Positions 12,104 through 21,990 of a stretch of DNA of 64,000 bases are shown here, one piece after another. Source of the stretch: Hydrangea macrophylla. Lineage: Eukaryota; Streptophyta; Magnoliopsida; Cornales; Hydrangeaceae. The first letter of the stretch is position 1, and the number at the start of each line of letters is the position of its first letter. The notes below the pieces were generated by a model. That model had not been told where the DNA came from and searched no databases. It saw only the letters and a program-made list of their open reading frames with translations. A program made the position numbers and the translations under genes. The stretch covers positions 100,109,181 through 100,173,180 of the forward strand of contig CM066989.1 of the NCBI GenBank assembly GCA_033977485.1, read 5' to 3'.

Positions 12104-13112
12104 CTTGCCCCCCATTTTCAAGGTTGGCTGGATGCTATATCGGGGCAAGCTTGGAAATCTGCCTGATACCAGTCTGAGTACACGGGGAAGCTGCCTCGGG
12201 GCTTCTGAGCCTGGTGAGTCCTCAAGATCTGGCTGAGAGTTAAGACCCAGCCTAGCTCGGAACCTGTAAGTGCTCGGGAACTGACCGGGAGTTGAGATTC
12301 GGCCTAATTCAGAGTCTTTTTGGTTGAGTTTGCTTCTAGGATGGTTATCTTCTGCCCGTGAACCTTCGTCAAGGTTGTGGGTAAAAGAATTTGACCATGT
12401 TGGAAAAGCTGACCTAAAGTGTATTGCTTTAGGGTCCTTTTATGTTAACTCCCCAAGATGGTTGTCTTCTGCCCAGCCAGCCTTCGTCAAGACTGTTGGG
12501 AAAAGAGCTTGACCATGTTGGTGGAGCTGACCTAGAGCGTGTCGCTGTAGGGTCCTTTTTGCTCCTCTATCGCGGGCTAACCTAAGAGATTTTAGTCACC
12601 TCTATCGTCGGTTTGGACCTAAGTGGAGTTAATGCCTCTGAGTACTGTAGGTGCTCGGGTTGTCCAAGATTTTGACTTGGTTATCCGCGAGGCTGTAGAT
12701 ACCCGGTGTGATTGCCTATTTAGTTCACTGCCTTTCTGCCCCCCAAGCTTTCGCTAAGATGAAGGTCTTTTGGAGGCTAGGACTGTAGGTAACCGACCTG
12801 GAACATGGTGGTTGTAGGGTCTTTTGAAGCTTGCCATCATCAGCCACCTAGGGGGTTTGCCCCCATCGTCGGTTGGACCTAAGCGAAGCTTGTGCCTCAG
12901 GGTTAGGCCCGAGGTCTTTGTATGCCTCGGAGTTAGGCCCAAGGTCTTTGGATGCCTCGGGGTTAGGCCCGAGGTCTTTGTATGCCTCGGGGTTAAGCCC
13001 GAGGTCTTTGCAAGGGCTCTCTGACAATCGGTGGAGCCTCATGTGGTGATCAGACAAGTACCACTGTAGTCGGGCACATCTAGACCGATGGAGACAGGGG
13101 GTTGGATTAGGA
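12104..13112 (-). repeat. Element C 3' untranslated region with tandem repeats
   Basis: No gene is supported here. It holds two copies of a unit of about 120-130 bp (about 12335-12445 and 12460-12560, both with TGACCATGTTGG and a TAGGGTCCTTTT end) and about four copies of a 36-bp unit near 12895-13015 (core GTTAGGCCCGAGGTCTTTG). The purine tract adjoining the LTR lies at 12104-12120. The long frame seen across the 36-bp units is an effect of a repeat whose length is divisible by three. Confidence 0.75.
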
Positions 13113-14564
13113 TCATCGGGCTCCTGATTTCTTTGTACTGGAGGCAAAGTTTGAACTGCCTGATCCTGACCAATGTGAACTGGAGGTCAGGTCGGGACTG
13201 CCGGACCCAGCCTGCTGTAAGCTGGAGGTCCGGTTGGGGCTGTCGAACTCAGACCGCTGTGAACTAGAGGTCAGGTCGGGACGGCCGGACCCTGCCTGCT
13301 GTGAACTGCAGGTCGGGTCGGGACTGTCGGACTCAGACCGCTGTGAACTGGAAGAACTGTTAGAACTCCCGGGCTGATCTCGCTTTCGCTTACTTTTGGA
13401 AGACTCGTTGCTTACATGCCCGGGGTATTTGATCTTTAGAAATTCTTCAGTGTCAATGTATTTTCCAACCCTCTCTGCGAGTTTAACCAAGGTTACCGAT
13501 CGGTTTCTGTGAAATGACATGGCGCACTTAGTGTGTTGATCTCCTGAGCAGAAGGCTATAATAGCGGCAGTTTCATCAAGATCATAGATGCCGAGCTTCT
13601 CTTGATTAAACCGGTCGATAAATACCTTGAGGGTCTCATTATTCCTTTGTATGACCGTCAGTAGATGTATGTCAGGTTTTGGCCATTCATACATACCGAC
13701 GAACTGGTTGATGAACTGCTTGCTGAGTTGCTTGAAACTGCGGACCGATCGGGGCTCCAAGGAGTATAACCATTCCACGGCTGGGCCTTTCAAAGTGCTG
13801 GGGAAGGCTAGGCAATGTAGTTCATCGGAGTTGGTGGCTAGTGCCATCTGAGCCTTATAGGTCCAGACGTGGTCGACCGGGCTTCCCGAGCCGTTATAGG
13901 GATCTAGGTGAGACTGCTTAAATTTGCGCGAGATGGCAAACCTCGTGATCTGGCTAGAGAATGGTGACTATGTCTCGGTATTGGTGTGATTCTGAGTAGG
14001 GTTCTGGCCCAACCTTTTGGTCACTCCATCAATCTGTTTCTGCAAGTCTTTGATACGTGCCACCACACTTTCCCGACCGGTCTCCGGGCCGCAGGTCGGG
14101 TTGATGGAGGAGGCTTCTTTCTCATGGCGGTGTGCTGTCCCCTGGGATCGGGCTTGGCTATGACTCTGGTTCATCGTGTGCCTAGGGACAATTCGGCTCT
14201 TGATCGAGTGACCCTGGACTGATTCCTGGGCCATATGCTCCTGCCTTTCCTCTCGGGCAGTACGCCTACTGTTGATGTCTCTGGCATCCTCAACGTGGAA
14301 CGGGTTGGCTCGGGCATAGTGTCTGGTCAAGATTAGTTCCCGACCGTGGGCAACGTTCCCGGGTCGTTTCCTAGCCACTAGAGGACTGCTTTGCTAGGCC
14401 AGCAGGGCTTCGATCTGTTGCTGGATTTGACGCTGGCCCTCTAAGAGTTGTGTGAGGGTCGCGATGATCTGCTCAGATGTTATGATTGCCGCAGCCGGTG
14501 CCGGTGCCGGTGGAACATCCCGGTTGGCCTGCTGTGTAGTCTTCTCACTCTTCTTCGGAGGCAT
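13113..14564 (-). pseudogene. Element C gag (Tat-like), two nonsense codons
   Basis: From the ATG at 14564 one frame runs 484 codons to 13113, broken by TAG codons at about codon 58 and codon 199, just below 13970. The order is a Lys/Gln-rich N-terminus with a coiled-coil-like stretch (QIIATLTQLLEGQRQIQQQI), a basic middle, then the Gag core (FPSTLKGPAVEWLYSLEPRS, FKQLSKQFINQFVG, ESLKVFIDRFNQE-like). The C-terminus carries about five imperfect Ser-rich repeats of some 15 residues, with SSSQRSESDSPDP as the type. No zinc knuckle is seen. The absence of any pol sequence downstream makes this a non-autonomous element, and both stops look like CAG-to-TAG changes. Confidence 0.8.
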
Positions 14565-14603
14565 GGCTATCAGTCAAGAGATTTGTTGATGAAAAACTTG
14601 TCA

Positions 14604-14622
14604 TTCCCACAGATGGCGCCAA
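14604..14622 (-). other. Primer binding site of element C
   Basis: The minus strand reads TTGGCGCCATCTGTGGGAA two bases inside the 5' LTR. A TGGCGCCRTCTGTGGG start is usual for Tat-type gypsy elements. I do not assign the tRNA. Confidence 0.75.
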
Positions 14623-14624
14623 GC

Positions 14625-15234
14625 TGATGATGCCAAAATTTGGTTAAGGCAATTTAAGGAGAGAGAAAGAGAGACTGGTTTTTTGTATGTGGTTCGGCCC
14701 TGTTAATAAAGGAACCTACATCCACGGCTGTGTCTAAGCACGTTCACTATACTGTAAAAGAGCCGGGGGCCTGTGGTGAACCAACAAGTCTGGAGCTACC
14801 ATAGGCTGACCGGGCATGTTGATGAATGCTATAGAGGTGCTGTGTAGACTAAAAAGTCGGCCCCTTCAATGGGGGGTGAGAGGTCTTTTTTATAGATGTA
14901 AGAGACCTACTCGTACCAGGAAAATGAAACATAATCCAATTGATATAGATTGGCATTAATTGTAGGGTTGCCTAATTGGATTAAGAAATAGTTTGCACTT
15001 TCCATTAGTCTTCTAGCTTGAGTAGGAAATTGCCCAAAATGCTCGGGATCATGCCTGCAGGCCCAGATGAGCTGTTCCCGCGGTGGGATGTGCTTGTGCG
15101 GCCTTCCAGACCTATTGGTCGGGTCATGGATGAACCGCTCGGGAGGCATCAGGTGGACCAAACCGCTCGGGATGATGCTTGTTAGTAGTTGCAGAATAGA
15201 ACCGCTCGGGCATGGGCTGATTTTGGGTGTATCA
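14625..15234 (-). mobile_element. Element C 5' LTR
   Basis: 610 bp, TGATGATGCC to GTGTATCA, paired with 11491-12103. It is followed directly by the TGTAT target duplication and by the resumed LTR of element B. Confidence 0.9.
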
Positions 15235-15239
15235 TGTAT

Positions 15240-15671
15240 ATATATCGACAGTTACCATAGACTAAAATAAACATAAAAATGGTACAGAAGCTTACCAAAT
15301 CTCATAATCCAAAGCTTTGATTCAAACTCGTCTCAACAAAATATATATACATAAGTTGAGGGAGAAAGAGACAGAGAGTTAAGAGTTGTTGAGAGAATAA
15401 GAGTTGTTGAAAGTGTATATATAACATATGCTTTGCTTGCTCCCTACTCCCAAACACACACTACACACTCACACACCACACACACACTGCACAAAACACA
15501 CGCACATACTGTGCACAAAATTTATGTGGTCTTTAGGTTTAACAAGGAGATTATCCTATGTGGTAGGCTCACGCCTTCACTCACACATACAGGTAAAATT
15601 TATACTGCAAAATTTCTAAAACTGGTATTTTTCCTTGACGAAATTATGTTTCTAATTTCTGGGTCATTACT
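15240..15671 (-). mobile_element. Element B 3' LTR, second part
   Basis: It continues the LTR interrupted at 11490, matching 20096-20346 plus 27150-27410 of the other copy. It includes CA-rich and GA-rich low-complexity DNA near 15360-15500. On the minus strand the LTR start reads AGTAATGACCC where the other copy has TGTAATGACCC. Confidence 0.85.
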
Positions 15672-15964
15672 CTCTACCCCCCTTAAAAGAATTTTGTCTG
15701 CGAAATTCAAGTAAGTTCATCTGATAGCAAATTAATAGCAACACAGTCCAAGGAATGTTTCACACTCTATTACAACACGGATATTCATGTAGGAGCATTT
15801 TGAAATGTCGAATCGTAAGAACCGTATGCAAAGTAGGTCATAACGCTTCATCTCCCTTGAAGTAAATATTTTTTTTCAAAAGCCTAGTATCCTATCCTCA
15901 AATAGCATTCCTCGAAATTCCAAACGAGATTCTATTCTCAGAGTCCAACATCTACCATAATATA

Positions 15965-16271
15965 GGTTGAGAGATTCCTCAATCGTTTCATATATGCCGT
16001 AATATGATAACACTATAAATAGGTTAAGAGATTCCTCAACCATCCCATATACACCATAATAGAATACGTCTTGAGATAATACCGTCAATAGGTTGAGAGA
16101 TTCCTCAACCATCTATATACACCGTATTAGAATATACCGTAATGTAAGATGAGAGATTTCTCATCTATACACCATAAACCGTAAACGAAAATGTAAAGGA
16201 ATACCGCAATATCATGTCGTACGATAATACCGTAAGGTATACCATAAGATAGGTTGAGAGATTCCTCAACC
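15965..16271. repeat. Five spaced hairpin repeats, GGTTGAG...CTCAACC
   Basis: Copies lie at 15965-15984, 16022-16041, 16091-16110, 16148-16165 and 16252-16271. The type copy is GGTTGAGAGATTCCTCAACC, with 7-base arms and a 6-base loop. The fourth copy has changed arms but still pairs (GATGAG with CTCATC). Copies 1 and 2 each carry one change in an arm, one of which leaves a G-U pair. Spacers between copies are also partly similar (CCATATACACCATAATA). Confidence 0.8.
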
Positions 16272-17282
16272 GTCCAATATCCACAGAAATATGCTAATCG
16301 CAAATAATTAATATATCCAACGATGCTACCGTCGGTCCCTGATATACCCAACTCATATCCCCATGTACTCACATCACATCGCATAACCCAAGTTCAAAAC
16401 AGAGACTAATGTTCCCAATGTATGAACCATAGGATACTTACCAGGACCAAGTCCAAGCAAAATAACAAATGCACTTTATGCTCCACCTCACGTGCTATCT
16501 TAAATTCCTGTGCTCATAGCACATATAATTGTATATTACGATGTTCCCTATACATTTCTTCTGATGACGTTTCACAAACATCTAAGGGTTGATATAATCA
16601 CCTCAAAGATTCCATAGAATGACACAATCACAGAATAATATGATCACAAAAAGATACGCCCTTTCCAAAAATGCATGTGAACATACACAGAGAGATAGTC
16701 ACACCAAGAAGCTCTATTGACATAATCAGTCATCAAAATCAAACGGCAAGGATCTGTAAAGGCAAGCATACCCAACTCATAAAGGAGTGAATTCAGTCAT
16801 TCAAAAGAATTCCCAAGGAATAAGGAGTACCAAGGTCCAAAGGAGAGACTACTCCAAAAAGCCAAGAAGCTACCTATAGCCGAACTCTCGAAACTGGAGG
16901 GAATAAGAACTACATTTCACACAAGAATCCAATTCAAGCCGCATTCATGGGTATAACACAATCGTGTACATGTCTCATGGGTATGCATAACACCATAAAC
17001 ATATTCGTAGAAAGACACTTCTAGCATGCTTATCGCTTAACTAAACATGTAAGTATATAGGCATCTTAAACAATGTAGCATGTTATATCACATATTCCCA
17101 CAGGCAACAAGTAAACATACTCAACGTGTAGTTAAAACTTTAAACAGCACATCACAAGTTATAAAGTAAGAGGTTGGTATATGAAAATACATTTCTCAAG
17201 TCATTAACTAACATGTCAACAAAACAATCTCTCAATCAACATGAGCACATAACCCAGCGTTCCGAAGTATTCAACCCAGTAT

Positions 17283-17294
17283 GCTCTGATACCA
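17283..17294 (-). other. Primer binding site (initiator tRNA-Met) of element B
   Basis: The minus strand reads TGGTATCAGAGC, 12 of 12 to the complement of the plant initiator tRNA-Met 3' end, 2 bases from the LTR boundary. This fixes the element's orientation. It is not part of a tRNA gene. Confidence 0.9.
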
Positions 17295-17296
17295 TC

Positions 17297-20200
17297 TGTA
17301 GCGCCCCGCCCCATCATAAGTCCTGACGACGGGGTGTTAATTAAAAATAATAAAGCGGATGAACTAAACATACTTGTAATGCTCCGAGTCCTAGACCCGA
17401 AGCTTACCTGAAAAATTCTCTTTTAGAAAAACCAACGTTTAAACTATAAAATCATTTAAACTCCGAAGCTCTGAAACATTTACACTTTGAAACCTCAAAA
17501 TTTGATACCATTTTACAACACCCCAAGTCCTAGACTGTGACGATTATTACGGAAGCATAGAATAGCCTTTTGAAATCTTTGATGGGAAAACAAAATCCTT
17601 ATAGACTAACGGATTTGAGTAAAATGATAGCGGAAGAATTACACTAGTCTTTTGAAAAGCTTTGCTTGTCAATTTAAAAAACATTAATAAAAAATCCTTA
17701 TCGGTTCATCAAATGAACAACAGTGCAGCGGAAAACGTACAGATCTGATAAACATTCATCATACTTCTTCTCAAGCTTTATAGTACAACTTTTAAATAAA
17801 AACTCAAGTTTGGTTTCACATATCGAAAAGTAATACATTAATCTACTTTCTTTTTCTCAAACCTTAGAAACCTTTACAATAAAAACCCAAGGTTTTTAAG
17901 AATGCTCTGAAATCAATACAAAGTATCATGATCTCACAATTTCATCCCCAAATAGGGTCTTCAATAAACCATAACAGTAGGCTTTGACACCAATCGGTAA
18001 CTCCCCGAGTCCTAGACTCTGAGGGTTACATATAATATACATTTCTCATTTGGAAAACAATTATAAAACAGAAATCTAGTTTTCATTTAGAAAATATCCT
18101 TTCTTAAAACAAAACGTTTTTAAGATAAGCAGCGGAAAATCAGAGTTAATCTATCATGCTATTTAAAAGCGGGTGGACTGACACTTGTCCAATCATAACA
18201 TGTTCTTTGAAACCAAATTTGATTACATCATTTAAATTAAAAATCCAATAAACGGGCCTTCAAACAAAGAGGAAGCTAATCAAATCTTGGGTGCCTTGCC
18301 CTTATCTATATCACCTGAAAAAAAAAAGATTTTTATAGTCCATAAGCCATGGAGGCTCGTATAGTCATATCACCACACAAAAACATTTGTTGTATAACAT
18401 GCGTGAGTGCAATGAATGCCAATGTCATGCATGGAAACCATTTTCATGCCTTTTTTAAACACTCACCCTTGATCGTTAATATCATTACCCGGACCATGGG
18501 CTTCCCGTCCATCGAGGCCTAGCCTTCAATGTGCTGGACTTTGGGCCTTACGAATTACATGGAGGCCTAGCCTTAAACGTTATGGGGGTTTCTTGACATG
18601 TCCCACAATTCGAGTTCCTAACGATACCCATCTCACACACCAACCCACAAATCTGGGATTTCTATCTTTTTAAAACAAAGCCCTCCAAGAGGGTTTTATT
18701 CACGGAAGCCTCTAAGGTCTTCCCTTTTCAAAACCTGGAAGCCTCTAAGGTCTTCCCTTTTTAAAAATTGAAAGCCTCATGCTTATGAAATATTATGACA
18801 TATGTAAGCTCTAAGCATCAGACATATTCAATATTTCATAAGTCATATCTCAAGACATGCAATCGATTTAAAGCAACATAATAGACATACTAAAATCACC
18901 CCGGTAAACACATAAGGCAGAGCAGCTCAAGTAACCACTCAAGGCATAACATCTGAAGAAAACACTTAAAGTATCACTGCTCAAGTAAACACTTAAATGT
19001 AACAACATATCAATTCATATAAACATGTAAGTACACTGTTTACATGTTATACAACTTTTCTAAGGGTGATGTGGAACTACCGTTCACCGAAGACTGAATA
19101 AGTACTCGGAACAGAAACAAAAACTGCTCAATCTGAAGACATGCTATCGATTTATAGCAACATAATAGACATGCTAAAATCACCCATGTAAACACATAAG
19201 GCTGAGCAGCTCAAGTAACCACTTAAGACATATCATCTCAAGAAAACACTTAAAGCATCACTGCTCAAGTAAATACTTAAAGTGTAACAACATATCAATT
19301 CATATTAACATGTAAGTACATTGTTTACATGTTATACAACTTTACTAAGGGTGATATGGAACTACCGTTCACCGAAGACTGAATAAGTACTTGGAACAGA
19401 AATAGAAACTACTCAATCTGTTACGACTATCGTCAACAGTGATACCCAAATTAGTGAGGTACAACACCTCTAAGCATACGTACAACTCCTATTAAAGTAA
19501 AGTATAACTCTTAAAGCTTAGGGTACAAGGTCCCTTAGCTCAGTACATACCGAAGTACAAGAAAACAGGAGTTTCTATCAAACAGCCTCAGGTCACTCAC
19601 GCAGACCGTCGCTCATGCGGTCCGCTTGAGCGAATTTCATTCAAAAAGGCTACGTGGGCATTTCAAAACAATTTTCAAAACATAGCCTGGTCGTGCGCAC
19701 AGGCCACTCGCGTGAGTCACGCGCACGAGCTGAGAACACGACTCCATTGTTGTCTTCTTCGAAGCTCTGTTACTTTTACCCTTTTCGAAACTTAATCAAA
19801 ACAGTACTTCCAATACATGAAATTCATCGTTTTTCCTCGTAGATTCCAAAAACATAATTATTTTTTATTGAAATCAAACGTAGCTCTCTATTTTATCAAA
19901 AAATCGAATGGAGACAAAACTTTAATTCGCTCGTTCATCGCAACTGCTATGAGTTAGCTTCTAAAATTTGAAACAGAGCCTCGTGGGGTCGAGACCTTTC
20001 ATTTGATATAAAGAAATCGAGTTTCCGTTACAATTTTTATGCTCACTATTTTCGAACCCTTAATGATATATATATATATAAATTCTATATATATCAATAG
20101 TTTACATAAACTGAAATAAACATAAAATTGGTACAGAAGTTTACGAAATCCAATAATCCAAAGCTTTGATTCAAACTCCTCTCAACAATATATATATATA

Positions 20201-20346
20201 TATATATCTGGTTGTGTGTGTATATATGTAATTATCTATATATATCTCTGCATACATATATATAACCCGAGAGAGAGTGAGAGAGAGAGAGAGAAACAAA
20301 AAAAGAGAGACAGAGAGTTGAAAGTTGTTGACAGAATGAGAGTTCT
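17297..20346 (-). mobile_element. Element B 5' LTR, main part
   Basis: It starts TGTAGCGCCCCGCC and aligns with 9008-11490 and 15240 onward. Unlike the other copy it has a 284-bp tandem duplication (18852-19135 and 19136-19420) and two intact palindromic stretches (19590-19640 and 19690-19735). It is interrupted at 20346 by the CACTA element. AT and GA microsatellites lie at about 20180-20300. Confidence 0.85.
18852..19420. repeat. 284-bp tandem duplication in element B 5' LTR
   Basis: Two adjacent copies start AAGACATGCWATCGATTTA at 18852 and 19136. The partner LTR has one copy (about 10600-10890). The duplication therefore arose in this LTR after insertion, or was lost from the other. The copies have since diverged by a few percent. 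Confidence 0.85.
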
Positions 20347-20364
20347 CACTACAAGGAAAATTTC

Positions 20365-20730
20365 TATTTATGTCACTTAAAAAACGACATAAATAGGTAT
20401 TTATGTCATTTTTTTCCAGTAGAAAGTGACATAAATGGCGGCGACATAAATGTATTTAAAAGTGACATAAATATTTTATAAAAGTGACAAATCTTTCCTA
20501 AAACCAAAACATATGTTAATAAAAAGTGACATAAATACTTAAAAGCGACATAAATATTATTTTGGTTATGTCACTTTTAACTTAAAGTGACATAAAAGTA
20601 AAAAAAAAAAGTGACACAAATACCAAACAAAAATATTACATTAAAGTCTTAAAAGTGACATAAATACTTTAAAAGTGACATAAATGTGTAATTAGTTATG
20701 TCAATTTTTCTTTAAAATGACATAAATGTT
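20365..20730. repeat. Left subterminal repeats of the CACTA element
   Basis: About 14 copies of AAAAGTGACATAAAT or its complement, some as head-to-head pairs. The right end (26760-27125) has about ten. The density falls off sharply inside, which is the normal layout of CACTA subterminal regions. Confidence 0.85.
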
Positions 20731-21112
20731 CTAAATAATAATGATTCAATAACATCCTGTACAAAACAAAACCACCCTGTACAAACAATACCACCCTGTA
20801 CAAAATTAATCCAACTCAATAATCTATTCCAACCAATAAATTTTATCGGTTCATCTCAATATCAACTAATTGGAAGCAACAGAAAATATACATAATCAAT
20901 CCACATACGTGTACTAAACTAATAACATATACATGCTATATTCATCAAAAAATACTAACAAAACTATGAAGCAACAAAAAAAAAATTAGCCCAACAAAAA
21001 AAGTGGTTTCGCTTGCTAGAACCTCCCATCAAAATGTGAAACTTTGTACCTACAAAAAAGAAAGATCTTTCATTATTTAGTTGTATGTATAAAATAATAA
21101 CAGAGAAACTAA

Positions 21113-21417
21113 GGGCTCGTTTGGTAACGTTGTCGTTTTCTGTTTTCTGTTTTTGTTTTCGTTTTTTAGAAAACGAAAATTGAAAACTCGTTTGGTAACG
21201 TTTTTGTTTTTTGTTTTTAAAAAACGTTTTCAAATTTTGGGTAAAAAATGAAAACACCAAAAAGTCGTTTTGAGTTTCCTGTTTTTGTTTAAAAAAAAAA
21301 AAAAAAATCAACAATGTTACCAAACAAGTTTTCGTTTTTTTCAAAAAAAAAACCAAAACTGGTTTTCATTTTTAAAAAACTGAAAACTCAAAACAGGAAA
21401 TGTTACCATGCGAGCCC
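21113..21417. mobile_element. PIF/Harbinger-type MITE nested in the CACTA element
   Basis: 305 bp with inverted ends GGGCTCGTTTGGTAACG and, at the right, the complement of GGGCTCGCATGGTAACA. It is flanked by the 3-bp duplication TAA (21110-21112 and 21418-21420). TAA/TTA targets and GGGC-type ends are typical of Tourist-like MITEs. The interior is rich in GTTTTT/AAAAAC and forms a long imperfect hairpin. The apparent 130-residue frame at 20964-21356 on the minus strand is low-complexity noise. Confidence 0.85.
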
Positions 21418-21427
21418 TAAGTTTTTC

Positions 21428-21990
21428 GATTCACGGATTGCAAGTTAGACGCAAATACGCAAATTTATAGACTTAAGCCTTCTAAAACTAAGTTTTGGGG
21501 TCTTGAGAGACCAAAATGAGTTTCTCGACACTCAGAATGACACAGGACCGGAACCTAAACTTCATACTCAACTAAATAGACTTGTAGGAAGAAACGACAC
21601 GCAATTCTGATTCACGGATTGCAAGTTAGACACGAATACGCAAATTCACATACTTAAGCCTTCTAAACCTAAGTTTTGGGGTTTTGAGGGACCAAAATGT
21701 GTTTCGGCACTCGGAATGACACGAGACCGGAACCTAAACTTCATACTCACCTAAATAGACTTATAGGAAGAAACGACACGCAATTTTGATTCACGGATTG
21801 TAAGTTCGACGGAAATACGCAAATTTATAGACTTAAGCCTTCTAAAACTAAGTTTTGTGGGTTTTGAGAGACAAAAATGGGTTTTGGCACTCGAAATGAC
21901 ACGAGACTAGAACCTAAACTTCATACTCACCTAAATAGACTTGTAGGAAGAAACGACACACAATTCTGATTCAACATTGCAAGTTAGACT
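21428..21990. repeat. Triplicate 180-bp tandem repeat in the CACTA element
   Basis: Units start GATTCACGGATTGYAAGTT at 21428, 21609 and 21788, with a truncated fourth start at 21968. Spacings are 181, 179 and 180 bp. Units differ at roughly one base in ten or less. No coding. The unit length is like that of plant satellites, but here there are only three copies. Confidence 0.85.

Larger units (their letters stand above)
11491..15234 (-). mobile_element. Element C: gag-only Tat-like LTR retrotransposon
   Basis: It spans 3744 bp with LTRs at 11491-12103 and 14625-15234, TGAT...ATCA ends, and a perfect 5-bp target duplication TGTAT (11486-11490 and 15235-15239). The PBS next to the right LTR (TTGGCGCCATCTGTGGGAA on the minus strand, 14604-14622) and the purine tract next to the left LTR (12104-12120) set minus orientation. 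The interior encodes only Gag; protease, RT and integrase are absent. It is therefore a non-autonomous derivative of a Tat-type gypsy element. The two LTRs look about 90 percent identical. Confidence 0.9.
15672..17296 (-). mobile_element. Element B interior: PPT, hairpin repeats, no coding sequence
   Basis: A purine tract on the minus strand (15672-15690, AAGGGGGGTAGAGA) adjoins the 3' LTR. The PBS complement GCTCTGATACCA lies at 17283-17294, 2 bases from the 5' LTR. In between I find no frame resembling gag or pol. Short open frames at 15876-16112 and 16127-16384 on the minus strand are driven by a repeated 20-base hairpin. The rest is AT-rich unique-looking DNA. Confidence 0.75.

Noticed and set aside
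12848..13147. Frame with KDLGPNPEAY-type repeats in element C
   Set aside because: A 36-bp tandem repeat keeps any frame open, and it is out of phase with gag.
17283..17294. Possible tRNA-Met gene
   Set aside because: Only the 12 bases of the primer binding site match; no acceptor, D-arm or anticodon arm follows.
20964..21356. 130-residue minus-strand frame (Phe/Lys-rich)
   Set aside because: It lies over the MITE hairpin and its flank; composition is low-complexity.
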